64,000 nt of DNA from Dioscorea cayenensis subsp. rotundata (GCF_009730915.1 NW_024088559.1:1-64000), one strand, 5' to 3'; counted from the stretch's first letter, positions 31,292 through 44,242 are shown. Program-made: numbers and translations. Notes: generated by a model not told the origin, from the letters alone.

Positions 31292-32310
31292 TGTAGGAAG
31301 CTGGAATTGGCTGAGAAACCTGGAGACTGGGAAGAAACACAGCCTATCTGTGGTCTGCGAGTACCTGTGGTCCATAAAGTGACTGGGGCCCAGCTTTTAC
31401 CTTTTGGCTATAAAAAGGACCATAAAGGGGCTCTAAGTAGAGGGGAAAAGATCAGGAAAAGGGGCTGGCGGCTGGAAAGGGAAGAAGGAAGATCTGAAGA
31501 CCTGGAGAGGGTTGAAGAAGGAAGGAGAGCTGGAAATTGAAGATCAAACCTTGTAGACATCATAGGGAGTTCTCTCAGCTTGTTGTGTTGCTTTCTGCAG
31601 ACTTTCTTCTCTTTCTATCTTTTTCTTTGTAACTAAGATGGTGTGTGAGTAGAACTTTTCTTAGGTTTGGGATTAACCCAAGGTGTTTTGTGTATGATGT
31701 GTTGACACTTTTGTATGGATCTTTTATGCTTAATGGTAGATTTCTTGAGCTGATTTCTGATTTGAGTACACAGCTTGTGATTGTGAAAGCATTGCTTGCT
31801 ATCTTAGAGATCTAGGTTGGCTGAGAAGTTAACTTGGGTCTTGGAACCTCTTTAATCACCCTGAATATACCGAAAGGTAATTCTTGAGGGTCTTTGCCTT
31901 AATCACTGTACTTAATCAGGTTTTGAAGAGGTTTATCTACCACGAAAGTAGGAGGTAGCCTAATCAAGATCTAACTTGTTATCTCTTGAAAGAGAGTGAC
32001 AAGTAGTTTAGGATTAATGCCCTTCAAGAGATCTACCCAATTATAACCTAGATCCAACACATCGTTCATATTATACCTTGTGGTGAGTTCCCAAACCTAA
32101 GTTTATATTAGCCTGAAGTACGATCCGCAGCCCTGTGTCCCTTCAGCCCTGATTGTGTTTCATTCCCTGCTTCTTGTTATTCCTAAATCCTATCTTTTTA
32201 ATTGTCTAGATAACCTCTTGTTGCAATAGGTTGGTAATTACACTTGGTCCTCGTGGGATCGATACTTATTTACTACTTGGCAAAAACCGTGCGCTTGCGG
32301 TTGTGCAACA
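31292..32310. mobile_element. Solo LTR of an LTR retrotransposon (fossil)
   Basis: A 1,019-bp element starting TGTAGGAAGC and ending TTGTGCAACA (TG...CA termini), flanked by an identical 5-bp target duplication TTCAT at 31287-31291 and 32311-32315. A TATA box (TATAAAAAGG, 31409-31418) sits near the left end, consistent with an LTR promoter reading rightward. No internal region, primer-binding site or polyprotein is present, so this is a solo LTR left by recombination between two LTRs. The perfect target duplication suggests moderate rather than great age. I cannot assign Copia or Gypsy from the LTR alone. Confidence 0.8.
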
Positions 32311-32315
32311 TTCAT

Positions 32316-32734
32316 ATATATTGTTAGAAAATAAATAAATAAATAATCAAAATGAAAACAATAAATGAAGCTTAACATATAGCAGCTCTCACATTTTACA
32401 TCGTACTGGGACATGGTGATGGACCATTCTTGTCTTGTTAACATCTTGAATTTTGATACACATCAGATTGAACACTGTAAAACCCAAAACCACATCATAA
32501 TTTAGAATTAACATGATGAATACCTTAAGTAGCAGAGTTTCTTACTGAAAAAACTTGCTCTCAAATTAATTTATGATGTAGATGATTAACAGCGTCATTG
32601 TCCAGCATATACCTGTCCATTACAGTTTAACTCTACATTCCTTCAAATCAAGAGAAAGCGAACTACCTTGCCATCATCAAGTCAGCATGAGAATTTCTTT
32701 TCAAACACAACTGAATTCCCTGAGTTGCCTTGAC
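32316..32734. other. Spacer between solo LTR and methyltransferase 3' end
   Basis: AT-rich. It should contain the 3' UTR of the leftward-reading methyltransferase gene. No other feature is seen. Confidence 0.5.
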
Positions 32735-35700
32735 CTATGAAGTCTTCTTTTTCCCTTTTTTCTTCTTCTGAGCTACTCGGGGACCGCACTTAAACACAGC
32801 TAGAACTTCAATGCTGCAAACATGTTTCATCAAATTAAATTTTCAGCAAGGCATTATATTCTTTGTTTAATGCTGCATAATATGCTAGAACATCAAGTCG
32901 AGTGGACTTATTGCAAGACTCCTAATTTCATAGAAAATAATACAAACTTCAGATCTAAGGAAACAATCCAATTGAAATTGTGTTCTCTTAGCTCCCTGTT
33001 CTCAGAACAGCCAACTGAATATAAATACTACTGAAAGGATGCCATAGCTAAATAAGATGCAAAAAAGTACACTCAATGGATAAAAAAAATTCACACACAT
33101 GGTTCAATATAAAATCATTTGAATTTATGTAGCACAGATAACTTGAAGTTAGTCAGGCAATTCAGAGGCATGCCTATTTTCACAGTTGATCAGTTGATGT
33201 TTTAGTCAAAAGCAAGTTTTTCTCTTCAGTGAAACACTTGGGTGACTTATTTACAAAGGTTCATGCAGTGATGCAGGAAAGCCTAGAAATGTTCATCATA
33301 TGCAAGACCATCTGAATGGGAAGTTGAAGACTACTTGCCTTTTATCTGTAAACAAATTTGAAAAGCATGTCAGCCAATTAGAAAAATTTACCTGTCTGTG
33401 CCCGGGAAAAAATTGAAAGCATGGGCTTTCTCTAAATGCCAAGACTTATCAGCCAACAAAGATTTGCAGTCCTGTTAAACGCTCACTCTTGTTAGAGATT
33501 AATGAAAAAAAAATGAAAAACATAAATTGATCTAAAATATTACTACGGAAAAATTGAAATAAAAATGAGCAAATAAGTTGGCATAAAGATATTGAAATTT
33601 GCTTTTGTACTTATTTAAAAACCATGACTTCAAGTTAATCCAAGTCATTATGAGTTTTGACTGATTACTGCTAATTTGAACAAATATGTTTACATCCAAG
33701 TTGAATTATTCTGTTTAGTGGCTAATTCTAACTAATAACTATTAATTTTTAATAATAATTAATGATTTCATTAATTAAATTTCGCAAAAACAATTAACCT
33801 AGGATAACCCAGGTTATGCCAAGTTATTACCCAATCAAATGAGGCTTTGAAATAATCACAAGTCTAGCAAGAGGTGAAGTGGCATCCGAGAATTTTCTGA
33901 TCAGACAAATATTTTCCAGAAAACAACATATATATTATGATATCTATAACATGTTATTAAGAATACATGAAACTTTTACCTCTTTGAAGCTTTCCCATCC
34001 ACAGCTTATATAGATAAGTGTTTGAGGCCATGTTTCACTTCTATCACAGGCTGTTTTGCTGTCCATTTGAACTGCAGCTTTCCTTGCTCTTAAAATCCAT
34101 GGCCTCTTTTCTTCTTTCACCTTCAGAACAGAACTGGTTCAAAGCAAAGACCCAAGTAATACAAATTCATTCAGAAGTCAATCCAAAGCAGAAAATAACA
34201 TCAGATGCAGGGGGATCAAACTAACAACCGTGTCTAAAACCTTCATACAAAGGCAATTTTTCGAAAATAGTGGACGATGATCATTTTTAAAAATAATGAG
34301 AAACAAACCAGAGGCCTTTACCTTTGAGCTGACTTAGAAGTTTTCCCACTGAAACATGCGGCAGCCTTTAATGCAGCAACAAGAGAGGGGTCCAAACCTT
34401 TTCTCGGAGGATCAACAACAACAACATCTGATCCCTCCAGCCAATGAAGGGGTTCCTGTGATGATAATGAACATTTAAAAACATTTTAATGGTTCACCAT
34501 TTTGTGGAAAAGCTATACCCTACCCACAATGAGAGTTTTCCAAAAAACTTGAGAATTGAGTTCATACAATTGATGCATCTGTGTTATGCCAACTGATGCT
34601 ACCATCCACACTCTTCAGTAAACGGCTCAATGACTTCTCAAAAGATTGTTTAGATTCTTTATTGATCTCAACACATTTGACTGACCTGCAAGAGAGAAAT
34701 CAGAGCTATACACTAATGTTTATTGGCACAATACCTTTCAGATACAAAATGGTTATATGACAAGAAAATCCTTAGCACTTGCCTGCATTTCCTTATTGAA
34801 GCTATAGATAATCCAATAATACCAGCCCCAGCATATAAATCAGTAACAGATGACCCATAGGGAACATACTTTTGCAATTTTCTCAGTAAGGAATCAAAAG
34901 CCTGCAATTGACATCATAAATTCAACGAGGCAATGGAGTCATATTCAGGCAACGAAATTTATTGAACCACATGGCAGAATGGAGCTAGTTGTGCACTATC
35001 TTTGTTGCGCTAATCTAGAACTCCAGATTGATGATTGAAACTTCAACAAAGTTGTGTTCAATTATAACTAGTGATGCTTGCAATTGCAAAAAGTATTTAA
35101 TAAGAGTAATGCAGTAACTGACTATTCACCAAGGCTGTAATTACACTTTGACAGGTTACATTGCTTAAATCATAATGTTTATATAGGGGTACGCTGGTAT
35201 AGTCACCAAATATAGACCACACATAGAAGATCTGAAGAATATAATTTCACAGTATAAATGGACTGACAGTGAAGTAGTATACCAAGAGTTCTTTCGTCAC
35301 ATGATGGATAAGTAGAAGATAGGCTAGAACAGGTTAGTATCTGACACTCATGCATGGCTTGATGCTTAAATGTGTATATCAAAGTATAAATGTGTTTCCC
35401 TGTTACCTTCTCCATTCATCATTATCCTGACAATAGATAAGCAACTGAAAATCACTGTTACCTGTGTATTTGCCTGACCAAAACTTGATGGGTCCAAGGA
35501 GATATCAACCCCACCAACATGTTCCCAGAAATCCCTTTCCCCCAAAAAATGTCTCCACCTATTTCCAAAAATTATCTGCTTGCAGGCAGGATCTTTTAGA
35601 TGATGCACAAAAATTAATTGCAATGGACCAACATATACATCAGTCTCTTTCATGAAAAGAAAATTTCTCTGAAAAATCAATAGCATGAAAAAGGTACAGT

Positions 35701-38700
35701 ACAAATCCTTTAATTGGATTACTCATAATAGATGATCACCATTTGAAAAGAAGGTTATGCTATGACAAGCACAAGTACCAGGCAAATTCCACAGTTGTTT
35801 TTATTAACTGGCAAGTAACTCCATATTGCAATTTCATCATAACCACTCTTTCAGGTATGACTGTATGAGAGCATTGCTTACAGTTAAATAGTTCAAATTC
35901 ACAACAACAAAAAAAAAAGAAGATTTGCTTTCCTCTTTATTTTGTAAACCAACTTTATTTTGGACAAATACTTGCTGTTGGGATTATCTTTTAACTGTCT
36001 TCATATCAGAAAACTGAAAATCCTATTCAAATTATTTAAGACTTCCATAACTACTACAACATTACACTTCACGGGATTTTCACATATGATCCCAAGAAAT
36101 AATAATGTGTATATGAAATTTGAATTTTTCTAATACAATTGATGTTACAGCCCATTTTTTTCCCATCTACTATTCATAACCAAACCTCATTTATGCTTAT
36201 AAAGGATCTCTTGATGAAATGTGGAGTGGGCAAAACAAGCTTTAATCTCTGAAAGACCTGTCTATAGGATTTAAAAGACAAACTATCTAAATAAAACCCA
36301 ATATCAAAGATAAGAATCAACGAAGAGGCGCAATCTTCTCTAAATAGTTTAAAGAGCAACACCAAAATAACAAAAGAAAAAAATGTGGAAAATATAGTAC
36401 AAAAAAAATCATAGAAATAATAGAAACCAAACAACTACTTCATTCATTAATCATCAAATCTAAACTTCCTTCTTACAACAGTAATTCATCTGTTTATAAA
36501 CCTAAGATAAATACAAAGCATAACTCCTAACATAGAACACCATAATTGTAGTAAGACATCATGTCTTAATGTAAATAAAAACTAACCTAAAATCATGATC
36601 TCCAACATATTTAACACTAACCTCATAAGCAATCTCCCTGATTGGTGAGGAAGATCCCATTTCCTATTTAGGCCTCTTTCTCTGCAAGTAACCTTTTTGA
36701 ATTTAAGATAATCATATTGCTCCAAATAAGATTTAGCAATATCTTCATTACTGAAAAGGTTCTTTTAGGGGTATAGTCTGGTATTTTTGGAATTTGCTCA
36801 CTTTTCAATTTATTACGCTAATAAAGCCTCATGCGGAAGCCTTTATCTGCTATACAGGCAAATTTGGAACTTTTAGGAGGATGTTAACAAATGCAATAAC
36901 GGGCCCGTTAAATGAAAATTTTCTAGAGGACTAAATTGTAGATTTTTCAGGGACTAAAGTGTTCTAATAGGCAGACTCTTCCTAATTTACCCTAGAACTG
37001 ATTAAAGCAAAATTCTCCATAAACAAATTAGATGATGTGGAAAAGGGCTTAATATATACTGTAAAAACATGATAAGTCAGCATTGTACATAAAAGAAAAT
37101 TTCATGATCAAGCTAATTCAGTTAGACAAATAGAGCATAAATTCAGCAGAAAGCCTTAACAAATAAAAAAGTTGCTACCTACCAAAGTAGCACATCCAAA
37201 AAGAAACATTGCAGGAATTAAAATAAAACTTGTACATTAATCTTACATTAGTGCTTGAGGTCTGAAAGTTAACCCATATGGAATGGATTAAATGAGCGTT
37301 GCTGTTTGGTCCACCATTTTTCCACAAGAACTGCAAAGCAGAAAGGCCACATATCAAAGGGATCTTTTAAATTTACGCAACTACCATTTTGTGCAAAATG
37401 ACGTCTGCCCAACTAAGTTTGGTCATAACTTACTTCCATCAAGGAATTCAACTTCTCAGCATTCTGTGATTGTTCATTTCTAGAATTCCAAACCAATGAA
37501 ACTTGCACTTTCCCTGTAAAAGAAGAGTATGAATTTTTCTAGCAGCTAAGAAATTACTAGCATTCATATCAACCAGTATCATATGGAGAAGGGGTGAGAG
37601 CAACAACAACACCACCATACTGGCATTTCTTAACCTTTTAGATACCGTTCTGCTAAAGGGAGAGATGTGTTACGTGTGGTAACAGCCATCTGCAAACACC
37701 ACATAACGAAAAGACAATGAGACAAACAACATTCTAGCTATTAACTTGGATATGAAGCTATCAACTACACCATAAATTATTGATACCAATACAAACATAA
37801 AGCATTGATGTATGCTCTTTACATTGAAATCCACTTTCCAAGCTTTAAAAAGGTAAATTTGTCACTATGACAATATACATCTTAGACCTGCGATTTTGGA
37901 AGAGGTTCCCCTGAACAGAACAACATTCCTATACTCAACATCACACACACACACACACAAATAAAAAGAGGAGTTAAGTTTAATCCTGCTGAAAGATATT
38001 GAGCCAGCTGACTAGAGATAACTCACCGAGGCAAATCTATCTTCAACTCACCCTTATTCTTGTAATAAGAACTTAACCAAATATATGGTTCACATATAGA
38101 AGGGTCCTATGCGTTCTAGATGCATTGAACTAACCAAACATAACTGACAAATGAAGTCTTACAAGCCAACTTTATCATGTTAACTGATGCAAAATATCAG
38201 CTGTATTAGCCACTATTACTATATATAGTGGGTATCAGAATTACACCTTGTAAACCTGAACCAAAATGATAAGAACTAAGAATACAGCCATCAGAGGTTC
38301 ATGGATGAAGCTGGAAAGCATGTGAGGTTAGAGAGACAAAAAATTGCACAAACAAAATACCAAATATTTACAGTATTTTCAGATGAAATTTTTCCTGTGG
38401 TTCTGATCATGAATTCTTCGTGCAAACTAACCTTAAATTAGTGGAAATAAAATGGATTCAGATCAAGAACAATTTGGTGTGCATCACATAGTTATGATCA
38501 TAGAACAAAAGCCTAGTATCTTGCTATTGCAACCAAATTAAAAAGGACAGTTCATCTAAATCCAATAGTCAAGGATCATGTGCCAATAGCCATAGCATTA
38601 GGGTACAAAAAATGATGAAGAATTTATGGTTAAGTGTTTAAGAATAGATCTTTTCCCAATATTTGTAATTATGTTTTCTGCATGTAAAAGTAACTCTCCA

Positions 38701-39909
38701 ATTAATTAAGATGAAATTGAAACAAAAGCTTGGGTCAAGAATAAATTTTAGTTGCACAGCAGAATGAACTCAAAGGTCATAGTAAAGCATTGCATATGCT
38801 TACAAGAGTTGAAGTTTGGAAGAAGTTCATTTAGCTAATGACCAAGGAAAGGTGGGACAACATAAATCAACAGACAATAAGAATTTAAAATAGTTTAAGT
38901 AATCTTTATGGCACAATTTTTCACCCTTGAGGCAGTTGTATTTTGCATGCATAATTGACTTGGGGTTTGAGATGGTCTTGATCCAAATCAAGCATGATCA
39001 ATTTTAGGTACCCATCACATATTTGTTCTCATAAAACAAAATAAGGAATGACAAAGCGAAAGGGAATTGCAAAAATTCTATGTTCCCAGTACTCTATATA
39101 GGGGACCCGTTTTGCAATTTAAAAAACCAGCCCTAAAGAAATAAACCAAATTTCACTACAAGGCAGTACAATATATACCCTCCCATTCTTTTATTGTATG
39201 TATAGGTGGTTTTCAATTTGACAACTAAGTTAGATGGTCAGTGGTTGCTATATTTCATTATCTGTTTGAAGTGCTATTAAGGAAGTGTGCAGTGAATACA
39301 GACACATTTTAGAATCTTTTTACATCCTCCACACCTTGTACCATTAATTATGTGAGAGTAGTTACAATGCATTTCCCTTATAAGACTCTTTAAAATCCAA
39401 GAAAATTCACATAAGCTACATTTTTATTTCCCCCATTAAACATTTCCTTCAAGAAACAAGGTTTAAAATCTGAATATATGAAGCATCAAAGGGGAAGCAA
39501 AGCACATATGCATTTCTCCCAATACCATTTTTAATAATATAAAATGCAGATCTTTGGCCTTTCATTTTTATACTTGTAATCCTTCCTTTCACTCCATATT
39601 CAAATGAACAAGGGAAACACTGCAAAGCATAGCTAGAACACAGATTGTTCTTCATAGGCTTCAAACAACCAAATCAAACTAATAAGGAAAAGCGCATTGT
39701 AACCAAATAATTTTTTGTGCCAAAATATTTGAGTTGTGACAAGCTTCATAGAGTACAAAGAGTTGGCATGAAAATCAAATCATGATCAACAAATGTTTAA
39801 CATGCTTCACTTAGAGTTTGTCTAAATGGTTGGTTCAATTTGTTCAAGTAAAAGAGGAAATTTCGATGTTACCACATCATTAGAACAATATAAAAGTGTT
39901 AATACCATG

Positions 39910-39944
<35 letters not shown>

Positions 39945-41206
39945 TATCATAGAAAAATATGATGTCAGTTCTTGACAATGGTAACAAAACTCAATGATTT
40001 GGGCAATGCCTGATTACCATTGATCTTAGACTAACGAAGCTAAGAAGTTTTACACCCGAAGAAGGCACTAACCTGCGCATATCGCAGTTCACCAAATCCT
40101 GAATCTTCATCATATGGCTGAATATTCAAAGTCGTAATACCTAACTAAATAAAGAGAATATGTGAGTTTCAAAGAAGAAACTTGTCACACAGAATAACTA
40201 AAAAAGGGGTTTAGAACTTGCCTTGTTTTAAGAGATTAACTGCTGCATTGATATTTGGATGATGGGCTGCAAAGAAAACCCGAATAACTTATGCCATAAA
40301 AAGAAAATTTATAAGATCAGCTATTTTTCATAAATTTTGATGCCCTTCAACAAAACAACCCTTAACACTAAAGATGGAAACAAGTACTCAGACAAACTGA
40401 TTTACTGAATAAAAGATAATGTTAACAACATGACTTTCCTGTGAACTTCAACCACAGACAGATACAAGTAGATAGTCTTGACATGATCTTGGGCAATTTC
40501 ATTAATCCCGATAATGTTAACCATTTATGTCCAAAAGTGCCATATTTAACAAGAAAGCCAGAGGACAATGCTCATCATTAGATTTTCAGTTGCCATGCTT
40601 GAAAGATTAAACCATTTTGCTTTATCATAGAAAACCACCCATAAAAATGATTCCAACTCTAGGGCATATTTTGTTTCAAACAAGCACTTGCATATTTATT
40701 TGCCAATCAACCATTAAAAAAAGGCATTATCTTGCTGACCTTTGCAGAGGGGAATATCTACCACATTATGAGAGCCCTCTTGATAGAGCCCAATGAGCGG
40801 ACTATCCGGCGAGCCTCGGACGGCGAGCTTAGCACGGCATCGCCATCCCCACAGACGACCGTTCTCGAAGCTGAAATCCTGCACACCGTGCTCCTCGAAG
40901 AAACTGTTCACTTCTTGCAGTACCGAAGGCCGATCCAGAGCAAATTCATGCGAGCAACCCGAGCACCTAGAAAAGTTCGCCATGAAAAAGCAAGACAAAT
41001 TTTTAGCAAAAAATAAAAATAAAAAGGATTCAGCAATTCCCATACGATTGGAAATGCTCGCACTGAAGCGCGGCGTTGCCAGAGGAGGAAGTTCCTTGAA
41101 GGAGGGATTTTTGGTTAGGGTTGGTACGTGAGAGCGGAGGCGGTGGACGACGGCGGGATGCGACGCCGGCCGTGATCAGTGAAGGGAGACGGAGAGAGAG
41201 TGCCAT
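32735..41206 (-). CDS. TrmA/RumA-family RNA (uracil-5-)-methyltransferase, organelle-targeted
   Basis: SAM-dependent methyltransferase predicted to form 5-methyluridine in tRNA or rRNA. Fourteen exons (high to low): 41206-41046, 40966-40740, 40266-40222, 40140-40073, 37689-37635, 37513-37434, 37330-37247, 35575-35462, 34901-34783, 34685-34568, 34455-34322, 34133-33980, 33471-33392, 32813-32735; 505 aa, all phases consistent. The basic, Ser/Arg/Pro-rich N-terminus suggests a plastid or mitochondrial transit peptide. A C-X5-C-X2-C motif (CEHFQSCSGC) plus IPLC matches the RumA 4Fe-4S site. SAM motif I is DLYAGAGIIGLS; VVVDPPRKGL and the catalytic Cys in IYISCGWES follow. Introns 3 and 9 use GC donors. 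The exact RNA target is unknown. Confidence 0.93.
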
Positions 41207-41752
41207 TCGGGTACACCGCGCGCGCGCGATCGAGCGAGAGATGCCAGAATTATGAAGATAATTTTTCCAATGTGGCAAAGAATAAGATTGGGTTGTTATC
41301 GGGTCGGATCTTTTTTTAGATCCGATAGTTCCCTACATACAACGGTGTGGGGAATGAGTAGTGTACACTGTATAGGAGATACAAGTGTCTTTTAACTCAA
41401 CCACTATACCCAATATTTTTTTTTATTCTTGGTATTTTGTGGCAACACCACAAGTTGTCGCGACATGCTTTACTTGAGTGAACCATGACATTAAAAAATT
41501 ATATCAGTTGATTATCAAATGACCTCATATCTAGGTACAAAATGATTGTTACAAGGAAGTCCTAATTATAACGGTGTCATGGAAACTGGACACAGAATCC
41601 AGTGTTCATTTGTAATATGCTGCGTTTAAGCACCATCCAGCTCAGGTGTGTAAAGAGGTAAGATCAAAACTCTTTCGGTATTTATAATAAAATAAACTAA
41701 AAAAAAAAAGAAATTAAAAGAGCGAAGATCATCTTGAAAGCTTCCTAGCCAC
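41207..41752. other. Methyltransferase promoter and RPL17 downstream spacer
   Basis: Just upstream of the methyltransferase ATG is a short GC-rich stretch with ggtacaccgcgcgcgcgcgatcg around 41212-41234. The remainder is AT-rich. No gene is seen. Confidence 0.5.
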
Positions 41753-43093
41753 TCATGATGATGTACCACTGTGAAAAGCCTGAGTTGATTTCTTCGTCTT
41801 TCCAGGGCGCAAGCTGAGTATCAGGCTGCAAAAAGATGAGAGACACTTAGCCTTAAGCACATCGCCAGACTAAGATCTCCAGTACAAACATGATTTCTTA
41901 GTAATACTTGATTAAACTTTAGACTTTATGAATGAAAACTATGAGCCTGAATACTCACCGAACAATGTTACACAAATATGCTACAGCATTTTGCATTGGT
42001 TTAGACACAACAGAACAATCAATTCATTACAGATTTATTGTTTAGGAAGCAAGTGATATGTACTACATTTGAGATGCATGATACAACAAAACTGGCAATT
42101 GAGCCCACCAAAGGATGGTACTAAAGTTCCAACAAATTCGCAAGCAATCGCAAATGAGTCAAAAGTCACATCTTTCTTGACAGGCTCTTCCTTCTCAGAC
42201 AAGGGTAATTCAATATGGCAGGGGGATGACATATAAGCTGTCATAACAAAGTTCAGTCATTATATATCCTATAAATGCATCAGCGAAGCAAAAAATCATG
42301 CATCAATGCCAAACTTACAATTAATTCTGCCATGAGCCCTACATGTTCGGCCCCTCTGCTTCTGGGCTGATTCACGTGGATGTGGGATATGTTACATATG
42401 TATAGGGTGTCCACATCCAAACCTGTCACCTGCCATTTAACATAATGCAAAATGATTATATAATGCAGAAAGAGATAAAGACAGGACTTTCTACATCTGG
42501 TTACTTTCAGCATTTTTGAGTAAATATAAGATGAACCTGGTAGATTTTACAGGCCAGCACCGCAGTCCATTTGGATGATGATTTTTAGCCAGAGCAGTAC
42601 AACCCACGCCTCTGCAATACCTAGTGGAGGAAACTGCTTGTTCGTAAGCTATCACATCATCAAAATACCTTTTAGCTTTCAAAAGAGGCAGCTTCCCTAT
42701 TACAACAGCTCTACCCCGGGTGTTCTATTGAAGAGAAGCAGCATACAGGCAACATGGGATAGACATGGTAAGACAATATCATATTTTGATAAAATAAAAG
42801 AACAAATACAGACCCATACAAAACCTAAACTCATTCATAATGTAAATGAAGTTTACTAATTGTGGCTAGTCAAATTAGTACCCACAGTATTATGCTCGAA
42901 TGGCTTATTTCCACAAGGCCACAAAAACATGTCAATATTTTGTACAATAAAGAGGATATGATTTATTAAATGAACACAAAATCAAAATCTGTCACCACTC
43001 TTATGTGTAGGGCACAAGCATTTGGAGGAGGTTTTATTCAAATAAATACCTTGGAGAGTATATTAGTAGGGACACATCAAAACCTTATTATAA

Positions 43094-43226
43094 AAATGTA
43101 CCATCATTTACTGAACCTTCAATCATTGAAAAGAACAAAGGTTCACCCAATAACAATGTACATGATTTTCCTGAAGCTTACGAGAGGCCTATCGATAAAT
43201 ACAACAGGCCACTGCTTTTTTCCAGG
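43094..43226 (-). ncRNA. H/ACA snoRNA-like copy A
   Basis: 133 nt on the host-transcript strand. The 5' hairpin is closed by CCTGGA/TTCAGG with an inner GTGGCCT/AGGCC stem. The hinge contains AAATCA (ANANNA). The 3' hairpin has TGAACCT/AGGTTCA as its upper stem, and ACA lies three bases before the 3' end. Copy A is nearest the 3' end of the intron. Confidence 0.7.
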
Positions 43227-43265
43227 TTTAAAAAAAAAAAAAAATCACTCAAACTGAGATTGTTT

Positions 43266-43394
43266 TATTGTATCATCATTTACTGAACCTTTTACCATAA
43301 TCGAAAGAGGTTCACCCAATAACAATGAACCTGATATTCCTGGAGCTTACGAGAGGCCTATCGATAAATACAACAGGCCACTGCTTTTTTCCAG
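43266..43394 (-). ncRNA. H/ACA snoRNA-like copy B
   Basis: 129 nt. CTGGA/TCCAG closes hairpin 1, whose inner stem is GGCCT/AGGCC. The hinge box is ATATCA. Hairpin 2 has upper stem TGAACCT/AGGTTCA and lower stem TCATT/AATGA, followed by GATACAATA with ACA at the expected place. Very similar to copy C. Confidence 0.75.
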
Positions 43395-43432
43395 ATATTA
43401 TAAAAAAAAAAATCCTCAAACTGAGATTGTCT

Positions 43433-43567
43433 TATTGTATCATCATTTACTGAACCTTTTACCATTGAGATAATCGAAAGAGGTTCACCCAATAACAATG
43501 AACCTGATATTCCTGGACCTTACGAGAGGCCAATCGATAAATACAACAGGCCACTGCTTTTTCCAGG
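43433..43567 (-). ncRNA. H/ACA snoRNA-like copy C
   Basis: 135 nt. CCTGGA/TCCAGG closes hairpin 1, with GGCC/GGCC in the inner stem. The hinge is ATATCA, the upper stem of hairpin 2 is TGAACCT/AGGTTCA, and ACA is followed by ATA. The hairpin-2 loop is slightly longer than in copy B (adds tctca). Confidence 0.75.
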
Positions 43568-43600
43568 TTAAAAAAACATTTCTCAAACCAAAAATTATAT

Positions 43601-43737
43601 TTATCTATCATCATTTACCAAGCTGTTTACCGTTGAGATAATCAATAGTGGTTCACCCACTAACAATGCACATAATTTCCCCAGAGATTCGGAGAGAGCT
43701 ACTGGAAAATGCAATAGAACCCTGCTTTTTTCCAGGG
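43601..43737 (-). ncRNA. H/ACA snoRNA-like copy D, diverged
   Basis: 137 nt. The inner stem of hairpin 1 is CTATTG/CAGTAG, a different sequence from B and C but still paired. The hinge is AAATTA, which fits ANANNA. The upper stem of hairpin 2 is weakened and the ACA position reads AGA, so this copy may be non-functional. Confidence 0.5.
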
Positions 43738-44076
43738 TAAAGCAAAGTGTGTTCTCAAGCATCATGCCCTATCTGACACAGAATGGTAGTGCAACTAAGA
43801 GCAGAGGAAAAAATATATCTGGTTCCCTTAGGCAGTCAATGCTTCATTAAATGAAAATTGCAAAATTATTCACATATCTTTCCCTTGTTAGGGTGCTAAC
43901 AAAAAATCATGGATACCTATACCCTGTAAAAATTGGAAAAAGAGTCCCTGTGATCTACAATAGAGCTCTACTGCTCTAACAGAGAAAAGAATGCCAGACA
44001 GTGTTGTACCATGCTGCAGGAAAAATGCACTGGACAATGCACGTAAACAAAATACTAGAAAATCCAAATTTTACTT

Positions 44077-44210
44077 TTATGTTTCATCATTTACTGAACC
44101 TTTTATCATTGTGAAATCGACATAGGTTCACCCAATAACAATGCACATGATTTTCCTGGAGTTTATGAGAGACCAATTGACAAACACAATTGAACCCTGC
44201 TTTTTCCAGG
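44077..44210 (-). ncRNA. H/ACA snoRNA-like copy E
   Basis: 134 nt. CCTGGA/TCCAGG closes hairpin 1; the inner stem is CAATTG/CAATTG. The hinge is AAATCA, the upper stem of hairpin 2 is TGAACCT/AGGTTCA, and the 3' end reads GAAACATAA with ACA in place. It lies 340 bp from copy D, a wider gap than between A, B, C and D. Confidence 0.7.
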
Positions 44211-44242
44211 TAAATGAAAAAAATATTATAAACTCATTTTAT

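Noticed and set aside
31307-31540. 77-residue ORF rich in Glu/Arg
   Set aside because: It falls inside the solo LTR, where it is LTR sequence and not a host gene.
36760-37000. Possible TE fragment in methyltransferase intron 7 (aggggtatagtctgg to gggactaaagtg)
   Set aside because: It resembles plant repeat wording, but I could not find matching termini or a target duplication.
43740-44060. Additional snoRNA copies in the wider gap between copies D and E
   Set aside because: I searched for the CCTGG, TGAACC and ATGATG blocks in order and did not find a convincing unit.
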